DNA from: Planctomycetota bacterium
GTDB lineage: Bacteria > Planctomycetota > Planctomycetia > Pirellulales > Pirellulaceae
Direction of reading: 5' to 3'
Assembly: GCA_026692865.1 (NCBI GenBank)
Contig: JAPLNI010000058.1
Location: 434,938 to 498,937 of the forward strand
Length of the DNA: 64,000 nucleotides
Shown here: in pieces, positions 14,881 through 23,232 of the stretch
How positions within the stretch are numbered: position 1 is the stretch's first letter
Layout of the letters: every line of letters begins with the position of its first letter
Made by a program: the position numbers and the translations under genes
The notes under the pieces: model-generated
Seen by the model: the letters and a program-made list of their open reading frames with translations, nothing else
What the model was told of the DNA's origin: nothing
Databases searched by the model: none

Positions 14881-17757
14881 ATGTCTACACTGAAACAGCG
14901 ACAAAACTGGGTTCTATATAGCAGCCCTGAATTCGCTTTGCTCTTGTTCTTAGGAATCATAGCCGTTCTGTTGACCATTGCATCGAGTGGTTGTTCGCGT
15001 TCGTATTATCGACGAACCGCCGATGCGGAAACGAAAGTGTTGATCGATGACAAAGTCAATGTGGCCAGTCTGCCGCCGATGCGAGGAGTACAAGTCGATC
15101 GTGCTTCTCGGATGTTCGACCCCTTCAATCCGGATCGCCCACCGATGCCAGAGGATGATGGAGTTGCACATCGCTATATGCAGCGAGTCGATGGGAAGAA
15201 GCACTATCCGCTTTGGGATGTAAACGGTTGGACTAATACAACGGAAAGCCCTGATTGGTGGACGATGCTTCCACTTGATGAACGCGGAGTCCTCGTGCTT
15301 GATAGCGACCTAGCTGTACGCCTAGCGACGCTACACTCGATTCAATACCAGGCAGAGGTGGAGACGATCTACTTGTCAGCGATCGACGTAAGTAGTGAAA
15401 GATTTTTACTTGACAATCAGTTCTACGCCGGTTGGAACGTGGGGTACACCGCCGATGGACCAGATCGCCGTGGTGGTGGTGGACAAAGCCAGTCGAATCT
15501 ATCAACCGGTCCCTTCGGAAGAACGCAACGTCCATTTCAATACAATCGAACGTTCGCAAACGGTACGAATCTATTAGTTGGTTTTGCAAACTCAATGACC
15601 TGGCAGCTTAGCGGTCCTGATACGCAGACTTCCAATACCTTACTGGATATGACATTGATTCAACCACTTCTGAGGGGTGGCGGACGAGACATCATCTTGG
15701 AGCGTTTAACTTTGGCAGAGCGTACGCTCCTTGCGAACGTGCGATCTTTCGAGAGATATAAAACTGGCTTTTATGTCAACGTGACCGCGGGTCGCGCGGC
15801 AGAGCCCGGTCCGACTCGTCGAGGTGGTCTCTTTGGTGGTGCGGGACTTCAAGGATTTACAGGATTGGGTGGTGGATTCGGTACCGTCGGTGCCGTTCAG
15901 CAAGTCCCGAGAGCCGTCGGATTTGGTGGCGGTGGTGGTGTGCCTGCAGTCGGAGGCATTCTGGGCCTTCTTCAAACACAACTCCAGATTCGTAACTCAG
16001 AAGAGAACATTGCTCGATTGCAAGACAACCTCTTGCGATTCGAAGACACACTTCGTGAACAACTTACTAAGGTTCCACCTACGCAAGACACGATTCCTAG
16101 TCAGCAGCTACAGGTTGCTCAGGCTCGACAAGCATTGCTTTCTGCACAAGCACAGCTTTTTAGTAGTCGTAACGGATATGAAGCTGCGTTAGATCAATTC
16201 AAGATTTTGATCGGACTTCCTCCGTACTTGTGCGTTGAGATTCGCGATCCAATTTTAGACCAGTTCAATCTGATCAGTTCGGAAATGCGAATTCGTCGTA
16301 ATGCAGTTGCAAATCTTCGGGACCGGCTAGGTGAAGTCAATTCGGCAATTCTCGATCGAAGTGTCAGTCGACAGGATGCTATGTCTGGCGAGTCCTTCCG
16401 AACCATTCAATCGTCGGAAGCCGTCGATGAGTTACTCGGACAGATCGAACTCTTTGCAAATCAGATCGCAACTATCCGTAGCGAAATCGTCAGTCGTGAT
16501 ATTCCAGAGATACTTAATGATTTACAACGACTTGAGACATCGATACCGCAACGCAAAGGACAGCTTGATAAGCTCCGCGAGATTCATGATAACGAACGCG
16601 ACTTGATTTGTACGTTGCTTCCAACAAACGGAATTGCTGATGAATTCTTTTCAACTGCCGCATTAGAACAGCTTCCATCCGATCTTAAGCTCGAATTGGA
16701 TAAACTTCGGCAAAGAATAGATGGATACGAAGCGCGAATCGAGAAGCTGAAGTTAGATGTTCAGATCCTCCGAGAAGGTCCGGAGCCGATTGCACCAATC
16801 GCACCAAGCGTTGCTGCGGCAGATCTATTACCAGCACCGGCAATTGAACCAAAGCAAGAAGGTGTTTTGCAGGCAGATCGTGATCGATTCGGAGAAGTTC
16901 GCGACAAAGCGATTCTTCAATCGCAAAACGCTTTAGCCGATCTCGCCGACGACGTGCTTGCTCTGCAAGTTCTTCAAGCGAGAGCTAGAACCGAGAGTGT
17001 CTTGCTACCGGAGGTTGATATCTCCCAACGTGACGCAGTTGAGATTGCTCGTCGAAACCGTTTAGACTGGATGAATGCAAGAAGCTCTCTGGTTGACGCT
17101 TGGCGATCTATCGAAGTCGTCGCGGATGCATTGGAAAGCTATCTGGACCTCGCACTGAGTGGCGATATCCAGAATGGTGCCAGTGGGCCTTTGTCGCTTC
17201 AAGGAAAAACTGGACGACTCCGCGCCGGATTGCAATGGGACTCGCCGTTGACGCGTCTGACCGAGCGTAATAACTACCGACAGTCTTTGATCGAGTTTCA
17301 GCAATCGAGACGAAATTTCTACGCCTTTGAAGATACCGTCTGGCAAACCTTGCGAGCCGAGCTACGCAATATTCGCTTCAACCAATTCAACTTCGAACTG
17401 CAACGTTATGCGGTACGTGTTGCTGCACAGCAAATCATCCTCAATGAAGACCTTCGTCAAGTTCGTGAATCGCTTTCGCAAGGTTCCGGTCCAACTGCCG
17501 CTCGGGACTCGGTCTCAGCATTGAGTGACTTGCTTCAAGCACAAAACACGTTCTTAAATGTGTGGGTGTTCTACGAAAGTCAACGCCGAAACCTTGACCA
17601 AGACCTAGGTACGATTCAGGTCGATTCGGAAGGCCTATGGATTGATCCCGGTAAGATTACCGCCGAACGATTCCTCGGAAACGTCAATGAAACGATTATC
17701 GAAGAAGAAGTGATAGGTAACGAGGTGATCATACCGCGTGAGAACAACGAGCTTTAA
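14881..17757 (+). CDS. TolC-type outer membrane efflux protein (very long lipoprotein)
   Basis: 958 aa, about twice the usual TolC length. A lipoprotein signal ends in the lipobox SSGC at about residues 36-39, so the protein is probably lipid-anchored. TolC-like coiled-coil repeats are seen in QLQVAQARQALLSAQAQLFSSRNGYEAALDQFKILIGLPP (in parts) and again near the C-terminus in QRYAVRVAAQQIILNEDLRQV and ALSDLLQAQNTFLNVW. A glycine-rich insert lies at about 318-362, and a long extra coiled-coil segment at about 470-640. The role is presumably as the exit duct for a multidrug or type I export system. No inner-membrane or adaptor partner is adjacent, so the cargo is unknown. Confidence 0.85.
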   Translation: MSTLKQRQNWVLYSSPEFALLLFLGIIAVLLTIASSGCSRSYYRRTADAETKVLIDDKVNVASLPPMRGVQVDRASRMFDPFNPDRPPMPEDDGVAHRYMQRVDGKKHYPLWDVNGWTNTTESPDWWTMLPLDERGVLVLDSDLAVRLATLHSIQYQAEVETIYLSAIDVSSERFLLDNQFYAGWNVGYTADGPDRRGGGGQSQSNLSTGPFGRTQRPFQYNRTFANGTNLLVGFANSMTWQLSGPDTQTSNTLLDMTLIQPLLRGGGRDIILERLTLAERTLLANVRSFERYKTGFYVNVTAGRAAEPGPTRRGGLFGGAGLQGFTGLGGGFGTVGAVQQVPRAVGFGGGGGVPAVGGILGLLQTQLQIRNSEENIARLQDNLLRFEDTLREQLTKVPPTQDTIPSQQLQVAQARQALLSAQAQLFSSRNGYEAALDQFKILIGLPPYLCVEIRDPILDQFNLISSEMRIRRNAVANLRDRLGEVNSAILDRSVSRQDAMSGESFRTIQSSEAVDELLGQIELFANQIATIRSEIVSRDIPEILNDLQRLETSIPQRKGQLDKLREIHDNERDLICTLLPTNGIADEFFSTAALEQLPSDLKLELDKLRQRIDGYEARIEKLKLDVQILREGPEPIAPIAPSVAAADLLPAPAIEPKQEGVLQADRDRFGEVRDKAILQSQNALADLADDVLALQVLQARARTESVLLPEVDISQRDAVEIARRNRLDWMNARSSLVDAWRSIEVVADALESYLDLALSGDIQNGASGPLSLQGKTGRLRAGLQWDSPLTRLTERNNYRQSLIEFQQSRRNFYAFEDTVWQTLRAELRNIRFNQFNFELQRYAVRVAAQQIILNEDLRQVRESLSQGSGPTAARDSVSALSDLLQAQNTFLNVWVFYESQRRNLDQDLGTIQVDSEGLWIDPGKITAERFLGNVNETIIEEEVIGNEVIIPRENNEL

Positions 17758-17815
17758 TGACAGGTACGATCCGAATTTGAATCGAAAATCCGAATACGAT
17801 TGCCTGTTGACACCG

Positions 17816-17910
17816 GAGCCGATCGCGCTAGCCACGGGTTTAGATTTTGCTACAACTTGCCAGACAGTAAACGCGTCTACGGCTCAAGAAAAATGCCTTT
17901 TTCATCAGCC
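17816..17910 (+). repeat. ~95-bp dispersed repeat, copy B
   Basis: Starts GAGCCGATCGCGCTAGCCAC and ends near AAGAAAAATGCC...CATCAGCC. It aligns over its full length with inverted copy C at 42909-43011 and inverted copy D at 61673-61775. It lies between convergent genes (TolC-type and sialidase). Confidence 0.7.
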
Positions 17911-17915
17911 CAGTC

Positions 17916-19079
17916 TTACGGTGTCGTAAGCCAATCAAGTGTGAAGCGTGCGCAGGTGATGCTTGTATTCGCTTCGTAAAGGCACAGCACCGTTCCGTCT
18001 GGAAGCACAGCGAGATCGGAGTATGCGCTGAGACCGGCTTCGAGGGTCTTATTGATAGACCATGTCTTTCCGTCATCTCTACTAAGTTTAATCGCTAGGT
18101 TTTTTCGCTTGCCTCTACCTGCGGGCTTCTCTTTTCCGTTCTTGTCTATGTCAAGACTGTGCGGGTTCGAGAAAATCAAAGTCCCCGGTTGTGACGGATA
18201 CGAAACAATACTTGCCATGCATATCGGTTCCCAAAGCTGATCGTGAAACTCCGGTCGAGTCCACTGAGTCGCTCCATCAGCGCTGCGGGAAATCAACTTG
18301 CGGTTAGGTTTGGATTCGCTTCGGGCTACAAGCATCACGCGACCGTCTGAAAGCTCGGTAATCATGGTTTCGTTTGGATTACCAAAGTCACCTTCGTTGG
18401 GAAAAGCGATATCACCAGCTAACCAACTCTTGCCATGATCGTCGCTATAAATCGTGCCGGCAGCCGATGGTTTGTGATCACCAGTCTTTCCGTATGCGAG
18501 CCAAATCGGAACAACGAGTCTTCCACTTTTGATTTGAATTCCGTGGCCAGGACCGGTCGCAATCACCTTCCAGTCGTACTGCTTTCGAAAAGGTTCAAAC
18601 GTTGATGTTATCTCGACCGGTAGACTCCAGGTGAGCCCGTCATCCAGGCTCCGCATTGAGAAGCAACGAGCATAGTTAATACAGTAGAGGAACTCGATGG
18701 TATTGGTAGTTCGATCGACGATTACAACTGGATTATTAACCGTCTGCTCACGCTCGCCACCGTTCTTTTTGTGTGGGTTCCCCTCGATGCGATCCCCGTG
18801 ATGAGCAACTATCTGCGAGGGCATCCAAGTCTTTCCACCATCTATCGACCTCCGAAGGTGAATCTCAATTTCGCCCCAGTCACCGCCACTGTCTTTTCGT
18901 GCTTCACAATACGCTAACACAGTCCCCTTTTGAGTGACCACAATTCCCGGGATTCTGTACCGCGTGATTCCATTCATTCCGGGAGGAAACACTTCGCTTG
19001 ATTCCGGTTTTAGTTCGGCTGCAAATGCTGAAGCAGAAATCAGAGCGAGTGAAAGTATAGAAAACAGTTTTGATTTCAT
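17916..19079 (-). CDS. Exo-alpha-sialidase (GH33-like)
   Basis: 387 aa from the ATG at 19079, which opens a clean signal peptide (MKSKLFSILSLALISASAFA); a longer frame from 19217 has no conserved residues upstream. The RIP motif is in YRIPGIV. At least four Asp-box motifs (S-x-D-x-G-x-T/S-W) are seen: SIDGGKTW, SLDDGLTW, SDDHGKSW and SRDDGKTW. Sialidases release terminal sialic acid from glycoconjugates; this one is presumably periplasmic or exported. It is third in the operon lyase-mutarotase-sialidase, 25 bp after the kelch gene, so liberated sialic acid can be processed by the co-expressed enzymes. Confidence 0.93.
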   Translation of the reverse strand: MKSKLFSILSLALISASAFAAELKPESSEVFPPGMNGITRYRIPGIVVTQKGTVLAYCEARKDSGGDWGEIEIHLRRSIDGGKTWMPSQIVAHHGDRIEGNPHKKNGGEREQTVNNPVVIVDRTTNTIEFLYCINYARCFSMRSLDDGLTWSLPVEITSTFEPFRKQYDWKVIATGPGHGIQIKSGRLVVPIWLAYGKTGDHKPSAAGTIYSDDHGKSWLAGDIAFPNEGDFGNPNETMITELSDGRVMLVARSESKPNRKLISRSADGATQWTRPEFHDQLWEPICMASIVSYPSQPGTLIFSNPHSLDIDKNGKEKPAGRGKRKNLAIKLSRDDGKTWSINKTLEAGLSAYSDLAVLPDGTVLCLYEANTSITCARFTLDWLTTP

Positions 19080-19104
19080 TGGGTTTGCTTTCAGCTGCAT
19101 CGCT

Positions 19105-20235
19105 TTATTTTTGGATGCTTCGTAGAGACCACACATTTGGAGACCTTTTACCTGGGCGAATCTCACCGCTTGGGATGATAAAGTGATTATGCCATTGCAC
19201 TGAAGATGTTGTGACATGCCCGAAGGGAAATGATTCTTTGAATTCCCAAGAATTGTTGATAGTGTTATAAGTTAGACCAGACTTCGGAAAGCCGGGATGT
19301 TTTTCGATAGGTTGAAAATCAACATCTTCACCGTCGTCACCACTGATAATAAGCAACGTTGATTCGCCTATCTTTGCCGCGGGAGATGGGGCGGCAACTG
19401 TTGGTCTTGGCATATCGGCGATTCTTCTCCAACCGTAATTTGGTTGATAGCTATAAGCATCTCGAAGGTACTCACGCGAAGTTGAGCCATCGGAAAGAGT
19501 CTTAAGATCAGCTCCGCTAAAAAGGTAAAACGACTCGTCCAGCGCGGCAGCTACACTGAGCATGCGACCCGATCCCGGCCATGTTTCGTGCTCTTTCCAA
19601 ACAGCATTGGAATCAGCCAAATCGAGCGACCAAAATGTTTTTAAGGTGCTAGTCGCTGTTGGTGATTCGAGCCCCCCGGCCACGTAGACAACATTCTTTA
19701 TCATCGTCCCGCATGAATTCGCACATGGCTTTGGGAGCGATGGAAGAAGCGTTGTGACCAGCCTTCCGTCTCGATATTGAATTCGGAAGCAATCCGCATA
19801 GTGCCGATGCGAATCGCTACCTCCGATGCAAATGATGCTGTCATCTATCGAGATTGATACGCCATACCCAAGAGACCTTGGAAGCTTACCGATATCTTTC
19901 CACTTTCCGTCGATGGATTCAAGCGCATAAACGCGGTCATACCAAACTTTTTTACCTCCCTCCCAAGGCATTTTATCAGGAAAACTTGCACCTCCTGCAA
20001 CAATCAGAACATCATTTTGTGTCCCAGCAAACAGACCCGCGAAGCCTTCGATACTTGGCAACGAAGGAAGTTGATTCCAGATGAGCAAATCCGAAGCAGA
20101 CGACGCGGACAGACTTGAAAAAATAGCGATCAACATCAAAAGCATTCGGATTCGACTTTCTTGAATCAGACGAATTGTATTGTGGCAGGGTAGCCTTAAA
20201 TGGTCTATTAGCATCTTCCAAGCCTTCCAAATCAC
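19105..20235 (-). CDS. Kelch-repeat N-acetylneuraminate epimerase/mutarotase-like protein
   Basis: 376 aa. Kelch blades are visible: LIVAGGASFPDKMPWEGGKKVWYDRVY (in parts), YGVSISIDDSIICIGGSDS, NVVYVAGG and ESFYLFSGAD. This matches the cyclically permuted mutarotase family that includes NanM, which converts alpha- to beta-N-acetylneuraminate. A signal peptide (LLMLIAIFSSLSASSAS) starts at about residue 31, so the true start may be the ATG near 20145. The GTG at 20235 overlaps the TGA of the lyase gene (GTGA), which supports coupling. The gene sits between lyase and sialidase, which strengthens the assignment. Confidence 0.87.
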   Translation of the reverse strand: MIWKAWKMLIDHLRLPCHNTIRLIQESRIRMLLMLIAIFSSLSASSASDLLIWNQLPSLPSIEGFAGLFAGTQNDVLIVAGGASFPDKMPWEGGKKVWYDRVYALESIDGKWKDIGKLPRSLGYGVSISIDDSIICIGGSDSHRHYADCFRIQYRDGRLVTTLLPSLPKPCANSCGTMIKNVVYVAGGLESPTATSTLKTFWSLDLADSNAVWKEHETWPGSGRMLSVAAALDESFYLFSGADLKTLSDGSTSREYLRDAYSYQPNYGWRRIADMPRPTVAAPSPAAKIGESTLLIISGDDGEDVDFQPIEKHPGFPKSGLTYNTINNSWEFKESFPFGHVTTSSVQWHNHFIIPSGEIRPGKRSPNVWSLRSIQK

Positions 20236-21176
20236 TTACCGCTGTTGTTGCTTTCGCGGAACTCGATTGCCTCATAGATTCCAATCGCTTTTAGTTTGCT
20301 TTCAAGCATGTCGATCTGCTCTGTTGTAAGGTTTTGTAGGGGTATTCGGGCGGGACCACAATCAATACCGACTCGTTTCATGAACCATTTGAAAGTCGCT
20401 ATGGGGCTTGAACCACCAGCGACTAACGTGTTGATCATCTCTACCGCGAGAGTTTGATGTTTCGTTGCACTTTGTTGATCACCGGTGAGGAAAGAATCGA
20501 TGAGCGATCGATAGAGAGGAGCGGCGAAATTGTAAGTGCTTCCAACTGCGCCGCGGGCTCCAGCATCAAAGGCTGCTAGAAGCCGTTCATCGCGACCAAA
20601 CAGGACATCAAATCGTTGATTATCAAACTTCAAGCATCGCCCGAAGTCTTCGAGATCTTCATAGGTAAACTTTACGCCGACCAGGTTAGGGATTCGATCG
20701 GCTGCGACGGTTAAAAAGTCGTGGACCGGAATCGTTACTCCCGTCATCGATGGAATATGATAATAGTAGAACGGAAGATTCGGCGCGGCGGCAGCAACTT
20801 GCTCGCACCATTGGACAAGACTTTCTACGGAATTTGGTTTAAAAAAGAAGGGTGCCATGCACGCAATACTATTGGCACCTATCAATTGAGCGTGCGCTGC
20901 GAGCCGCTTGCAATCTGCAATCGCATTGTGCCCAACATGTACAATCACACGTAGATTTTTGGGGGCCTTTAGCATCCACCTTTCCGCAACCTGAATCCTT
21001 TCTTCAAGCGTCAGGGACATTGCTTCACCGGTTGTTCCGCAGATGAACGCCCCAACAACCCCGTCGCTGAGTAATCGATTCGCGTACTGTTCGATGGCAT
21101 CGAGATTGACGGTGCAATTCGAATGCATAGGCGTGAAGGGAGCGGCAATCAGCCCGTTTGTTTTTACGATTTTCAT
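20232..21176 (-). CDS. nanA: N-acetylneuraminate lyase
   Basis: 314 aa, DHDPS/NAL superfamily. The carboxylate-binding GTTGE is at 47-51, the catalytic tyrosine in YYYHIPSMTGV at about 137-139, and the Schiff-base lysine K169 in LVGVKFTYED. The YYYHIP...TGV signature is that of sialic acid lyases and is closer to the vertebrate and Bacteroides type than to E. coli NanA, from memory. It cleaves N-acetylneuraminate to pyruvate and N-acetylmannosamine in the cytoplasm. It is first in the nan operon. No NanK or NanE was found in the window. Confidence 0.92.
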   Translation of the reverse strand: MKIVKTNGLIAAPFTPMHSNCTVNLDAIEQYANRLLSDGVVGAFICGTTGEAMSLTLEERIQVAERWMLKAPKNLRVIVHVGHNAIADCKRLAAHAQLIGANSIACMAPFFFKPNSVESLVQWCEQVAAAAPNLPFYYYHIPSMTGVTIPVHDFLTVAADRIPNLVGVKFTYEDLEDFGRCLKFDNQRFDVLFGRDERLLAAFDAGARGAVGSTYNFAAPLYRSLIDSFLTGDQQSATKHQTLAVEMINTLVAGGSSPIATFKWFMKRVGIDCGPARIPLQNLTTEQIDMLESKLKAIGIYEAIEFRESNNSGK

Positions 21177-21687
21177 GATTGTTATCTATGGGCTCAGTAC
21201 GAGAGAAAACGAACAAATCCAACTCGGTTCACCGCAATAATACATTCTGCGAAAGGCGATAGTGTCGCGATAAGGAAGTTTCGAAAATTCTTTGGAGGTT
21301 GAAGTCGCTTGAGTTATATATCGAAGTAACGCTTCCATTAAGCGTTTCCATTATAAAGTCTCCACGAACGAGCGTTTGTCATGAGACGCGAATGTCGTGC
21401 TTATGTGCCAGCCGCCCGCGAGCCGTCCTGTTGCCAAAAGTACCCATCTTGCCAGTTTACGAGCCTAGCTTTCGAAATGTTCGGCTCTCAGAAATGTTGA
21501 TCGATCACACTAAACGTGAGGCAGAGCAAGATGTCCGTTACTTTGCTTGACTGCTTCAGTTATGCTACTCTGATTAAATTCGAAGTACGAATCCAAGAAT
21601 TTTGCCATTGGATTCACGTTTGAGAAGATGAATTGGGGCTAGTAGTTGACATTTGTCAAGACTTTGGTTTGTGAAGGTTGTTGCATC
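21177..21687. other. 511-bp divergent intergenic region, nan operon / ThuA gene
   Basis: No gene is convincing. The inverted repeat AACGCTT-CCATT-AAGCGTT at 21328-21346 is 150 bp upstream of nanA and resembles a dimeric repressor site. The region otherwise shows no clear promoter boxes. Confidence 0.4.
21328..21346. promoter_or_regulatory. Candidate operator upstream of the nan operon
   Basis: A perfect 7-bp inverted repeat AACGCTT/AAGCGTT with a 5-bp spacer. The size and symmetry fit a helix-turn-helix dimer such as a LacI- or GntR-type repressor, but no regulator gene is adjacent and there is no second copy in the region. Confidence 0.3.
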
Positions 21688-23115
21688 ATGTACCTGAAAT
21701 GCTTGGTCGGCTATTTTTTTATTTTCTTGATTGCCACGACAACCTATTCTGCCGAAGCAAAGCGTATTTTGATTTTTGTTGGGCCAAGTACTCACCCGCC
21801 GGGAACGCACGAAGTTGCTGCAGGTGGGCGGTTGATGCAATACTGTTTGCAGAATATGGGGAATGTTCCGGATGTCACTGCTGAGGTCGTTTCTGAGTGG
21901 CCACGGGATGCATCGAAACTGAATTCGTACAGTACGATTGTCTTTATTGGGGACACTTTTCCACCGCAACGTCTACCGGAAACGGAGGCCATATTGGCTC
22001 AGATCGACACGATGATGGCTCGTGGTTGCGGCATTGTTTGTGTCCATTATGCGACTGGATTGTGGGGCAAGGATGTAACTGAATCGGGCTCCCATCCTTT
22101 ACTAGGTTGGCTTGGAGGCTATTTTGCAAATAAGACTTGCCCTCATCATCAAGGTGTCGCTGAAGTCTACGCCTCCGCCATTATCACTCCGGCTATCTCT
22201 GATCATCCAATTCTGCGTGGCTGGAATGAGTTCACGGTTAACGACGAGCCTTACATCAATAACTACTTTGGTGGCGAAGGCAATCAGATGGCCAAGAATG
22301 TCACGGCTCTTGCAACATCCATGCTGCCGCCGAAATCACCCAAGCAAGAGACTGTTGCTTGGTGTGTCGAACGTAACGATAGTGGGCGCGGATTTGCTAT
22401 TGTGATGCCACACTTTTATAAAAATTGGGCCGTGGACGATTTGAGGCGATTCATTTTAAACGGAATTGTTTGGTCCGCAAAGTTAGATATCCCAGCCGAT
22501 GGAGTTCAAACGACTCTTCCAGATTTGGATACTTTTTCACCTGTGTCTGTCGAGGTTCCGAACGCGAAAAGCTTGGTTGATCAGATTGTGAAAGCCGCTG
22601 GTGGAAAGGCGAATCTTCTTTCACGATTTACGATTCAGGAGAAGCTAAATGTCAGTGATGACGTCGAAAAACCAGGTAAGCCTCGCGAGTCCATTTTCGA
22701 TGGTCATGACCACTGGTGGTATCGCAGCGGAAAAGGGAAGTGGGAGAAGAAGGTCAACGAGCCTGCTGCCGATCTTGTCTGGGCTTGGACCCTTCAGACG
22801 CTACTTGATTCGAAATCGAATATAGTGCCAATACCGGAGATGAAAGATGGGGATAATATCTTGGTCGGTTTGCGCATTAGTGAAACTGTTAAGCCATCGA
22901 TGGATATCTACTTCGACAAGAAGAACTTGCAGCTCGTCCGAATCGATTGGCGGAAAGATATCAACCGATTCAGTGATTACCGCGAACATGATGGTGCCAC
23001 GTATCCTTCGAAGTGCATCGGCTACCGGAAGGAGACGGGTAAGCCATGGTTTTGCAGCGAGATTATCGAACTTAAGCGACTTGCCGAATTGCCAGAGGGC
23101 TTGAAGCCGAACTAA
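21688..23115 (+). CDS. Secreted ThuA-domain protein with extra C-terminal domain
   Basis: 475 aa from the ATG at 21688, which opens a signal peptide (YLKCLVGYFFIFLIATTTYS). The ThuA class I glutamine-amidotransferase-like fold spans about 25-270: RILIFVGPSTHPPGTHE, CGIVCVHYATG and RGFAIVMPHFYKNW. ThuA proteins are linked to sugar (trehalose and keto-sugar) use, and their activity is poorly known. Residues about 300-475 (DGHDHWWYRSGKGKWEKK, YFDKKNLQLVRIDW, DYREHDGATYPSKC) resemble the beta-barrel-like LolA/lipoprotein-sorting fold found as a tail in other planctomycete proteins. The fusion is noted separately. No close functional partner is adjacent. Confidence 0.82.
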   Translation: MYLKCLVGYFFIFLIATTTYSAEAKRILIFVGPSTHPPGTHEVAAGGRLMQYCLQNMGNVPDVTAEVVSEWPRDASKLNSYSTIVFIGDTFPPQRLPETEAILAQIDTMMARGCGIVCVHYATGLWGKDVTESGSHPLLGWLGGYFANKTCPHHQGVAEVYASAIITPAISDHPILRGWNEFTVNDEPYINNYFGGEGNQMAKNVTALATSMLPPKSPKQETVAWCVERNDSGRGFAIVMPHFYKNWAVDDLRRFILNGIVWSAKLDIPADGVQTTLPDLDTFSPVSVEVPNAKSLVDQIVKAAGGKANLLSRFTIQEKLNVSDDVEKPGKPRESIFDGHDHWWYRSGKGKWEKKVNEPAADLVWAWTLQTLLDSKSNIVPIPEMKDGDNILVGLRISETVKPSMDIYFDKKNLQLVRIDWRKDINRFSDYREHDGATYPSKCIGYRKETGKPWFCSEIIELKRLAELPEGLKPN

Positions 23116-23142
23116 CGCTGTTGCCAGCTTTGATTTTTGGGT

Positions 23143-23166
23143 AGCTGAATTTGTAAGAATTCAGCT
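23143..23166. repeat. GAATTC-type palindromic repeat, copy 1
   Basis: An inverted repeat AGCTGAATT-TGTAAG-AATTCAGCT with a 9-bp stem, followed by TGTCGAT. A second, variant copy (TGAATTCGTAAGAATTCAG) is near 56272-56290. It lies between convergent genes. A further 8-bp stem CTGCGTCT/AGACGCAG at 23201-23221 lacks a T-tract. Confidence 0.6.
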
Positions 23167-23232
23167 GTCGATATCTGAGTCGTTCCCACGCGGGATATGA
23201 CTGCGTCTAGGACAGACGCAGGTAAATTAGCG

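Noticed and set aside
23201-23221. 8-bp stem-loop between convergent genes, as a terminator
   Set aside because: No T-tract on either side, so an intrinsic terminator cannot be claimed.
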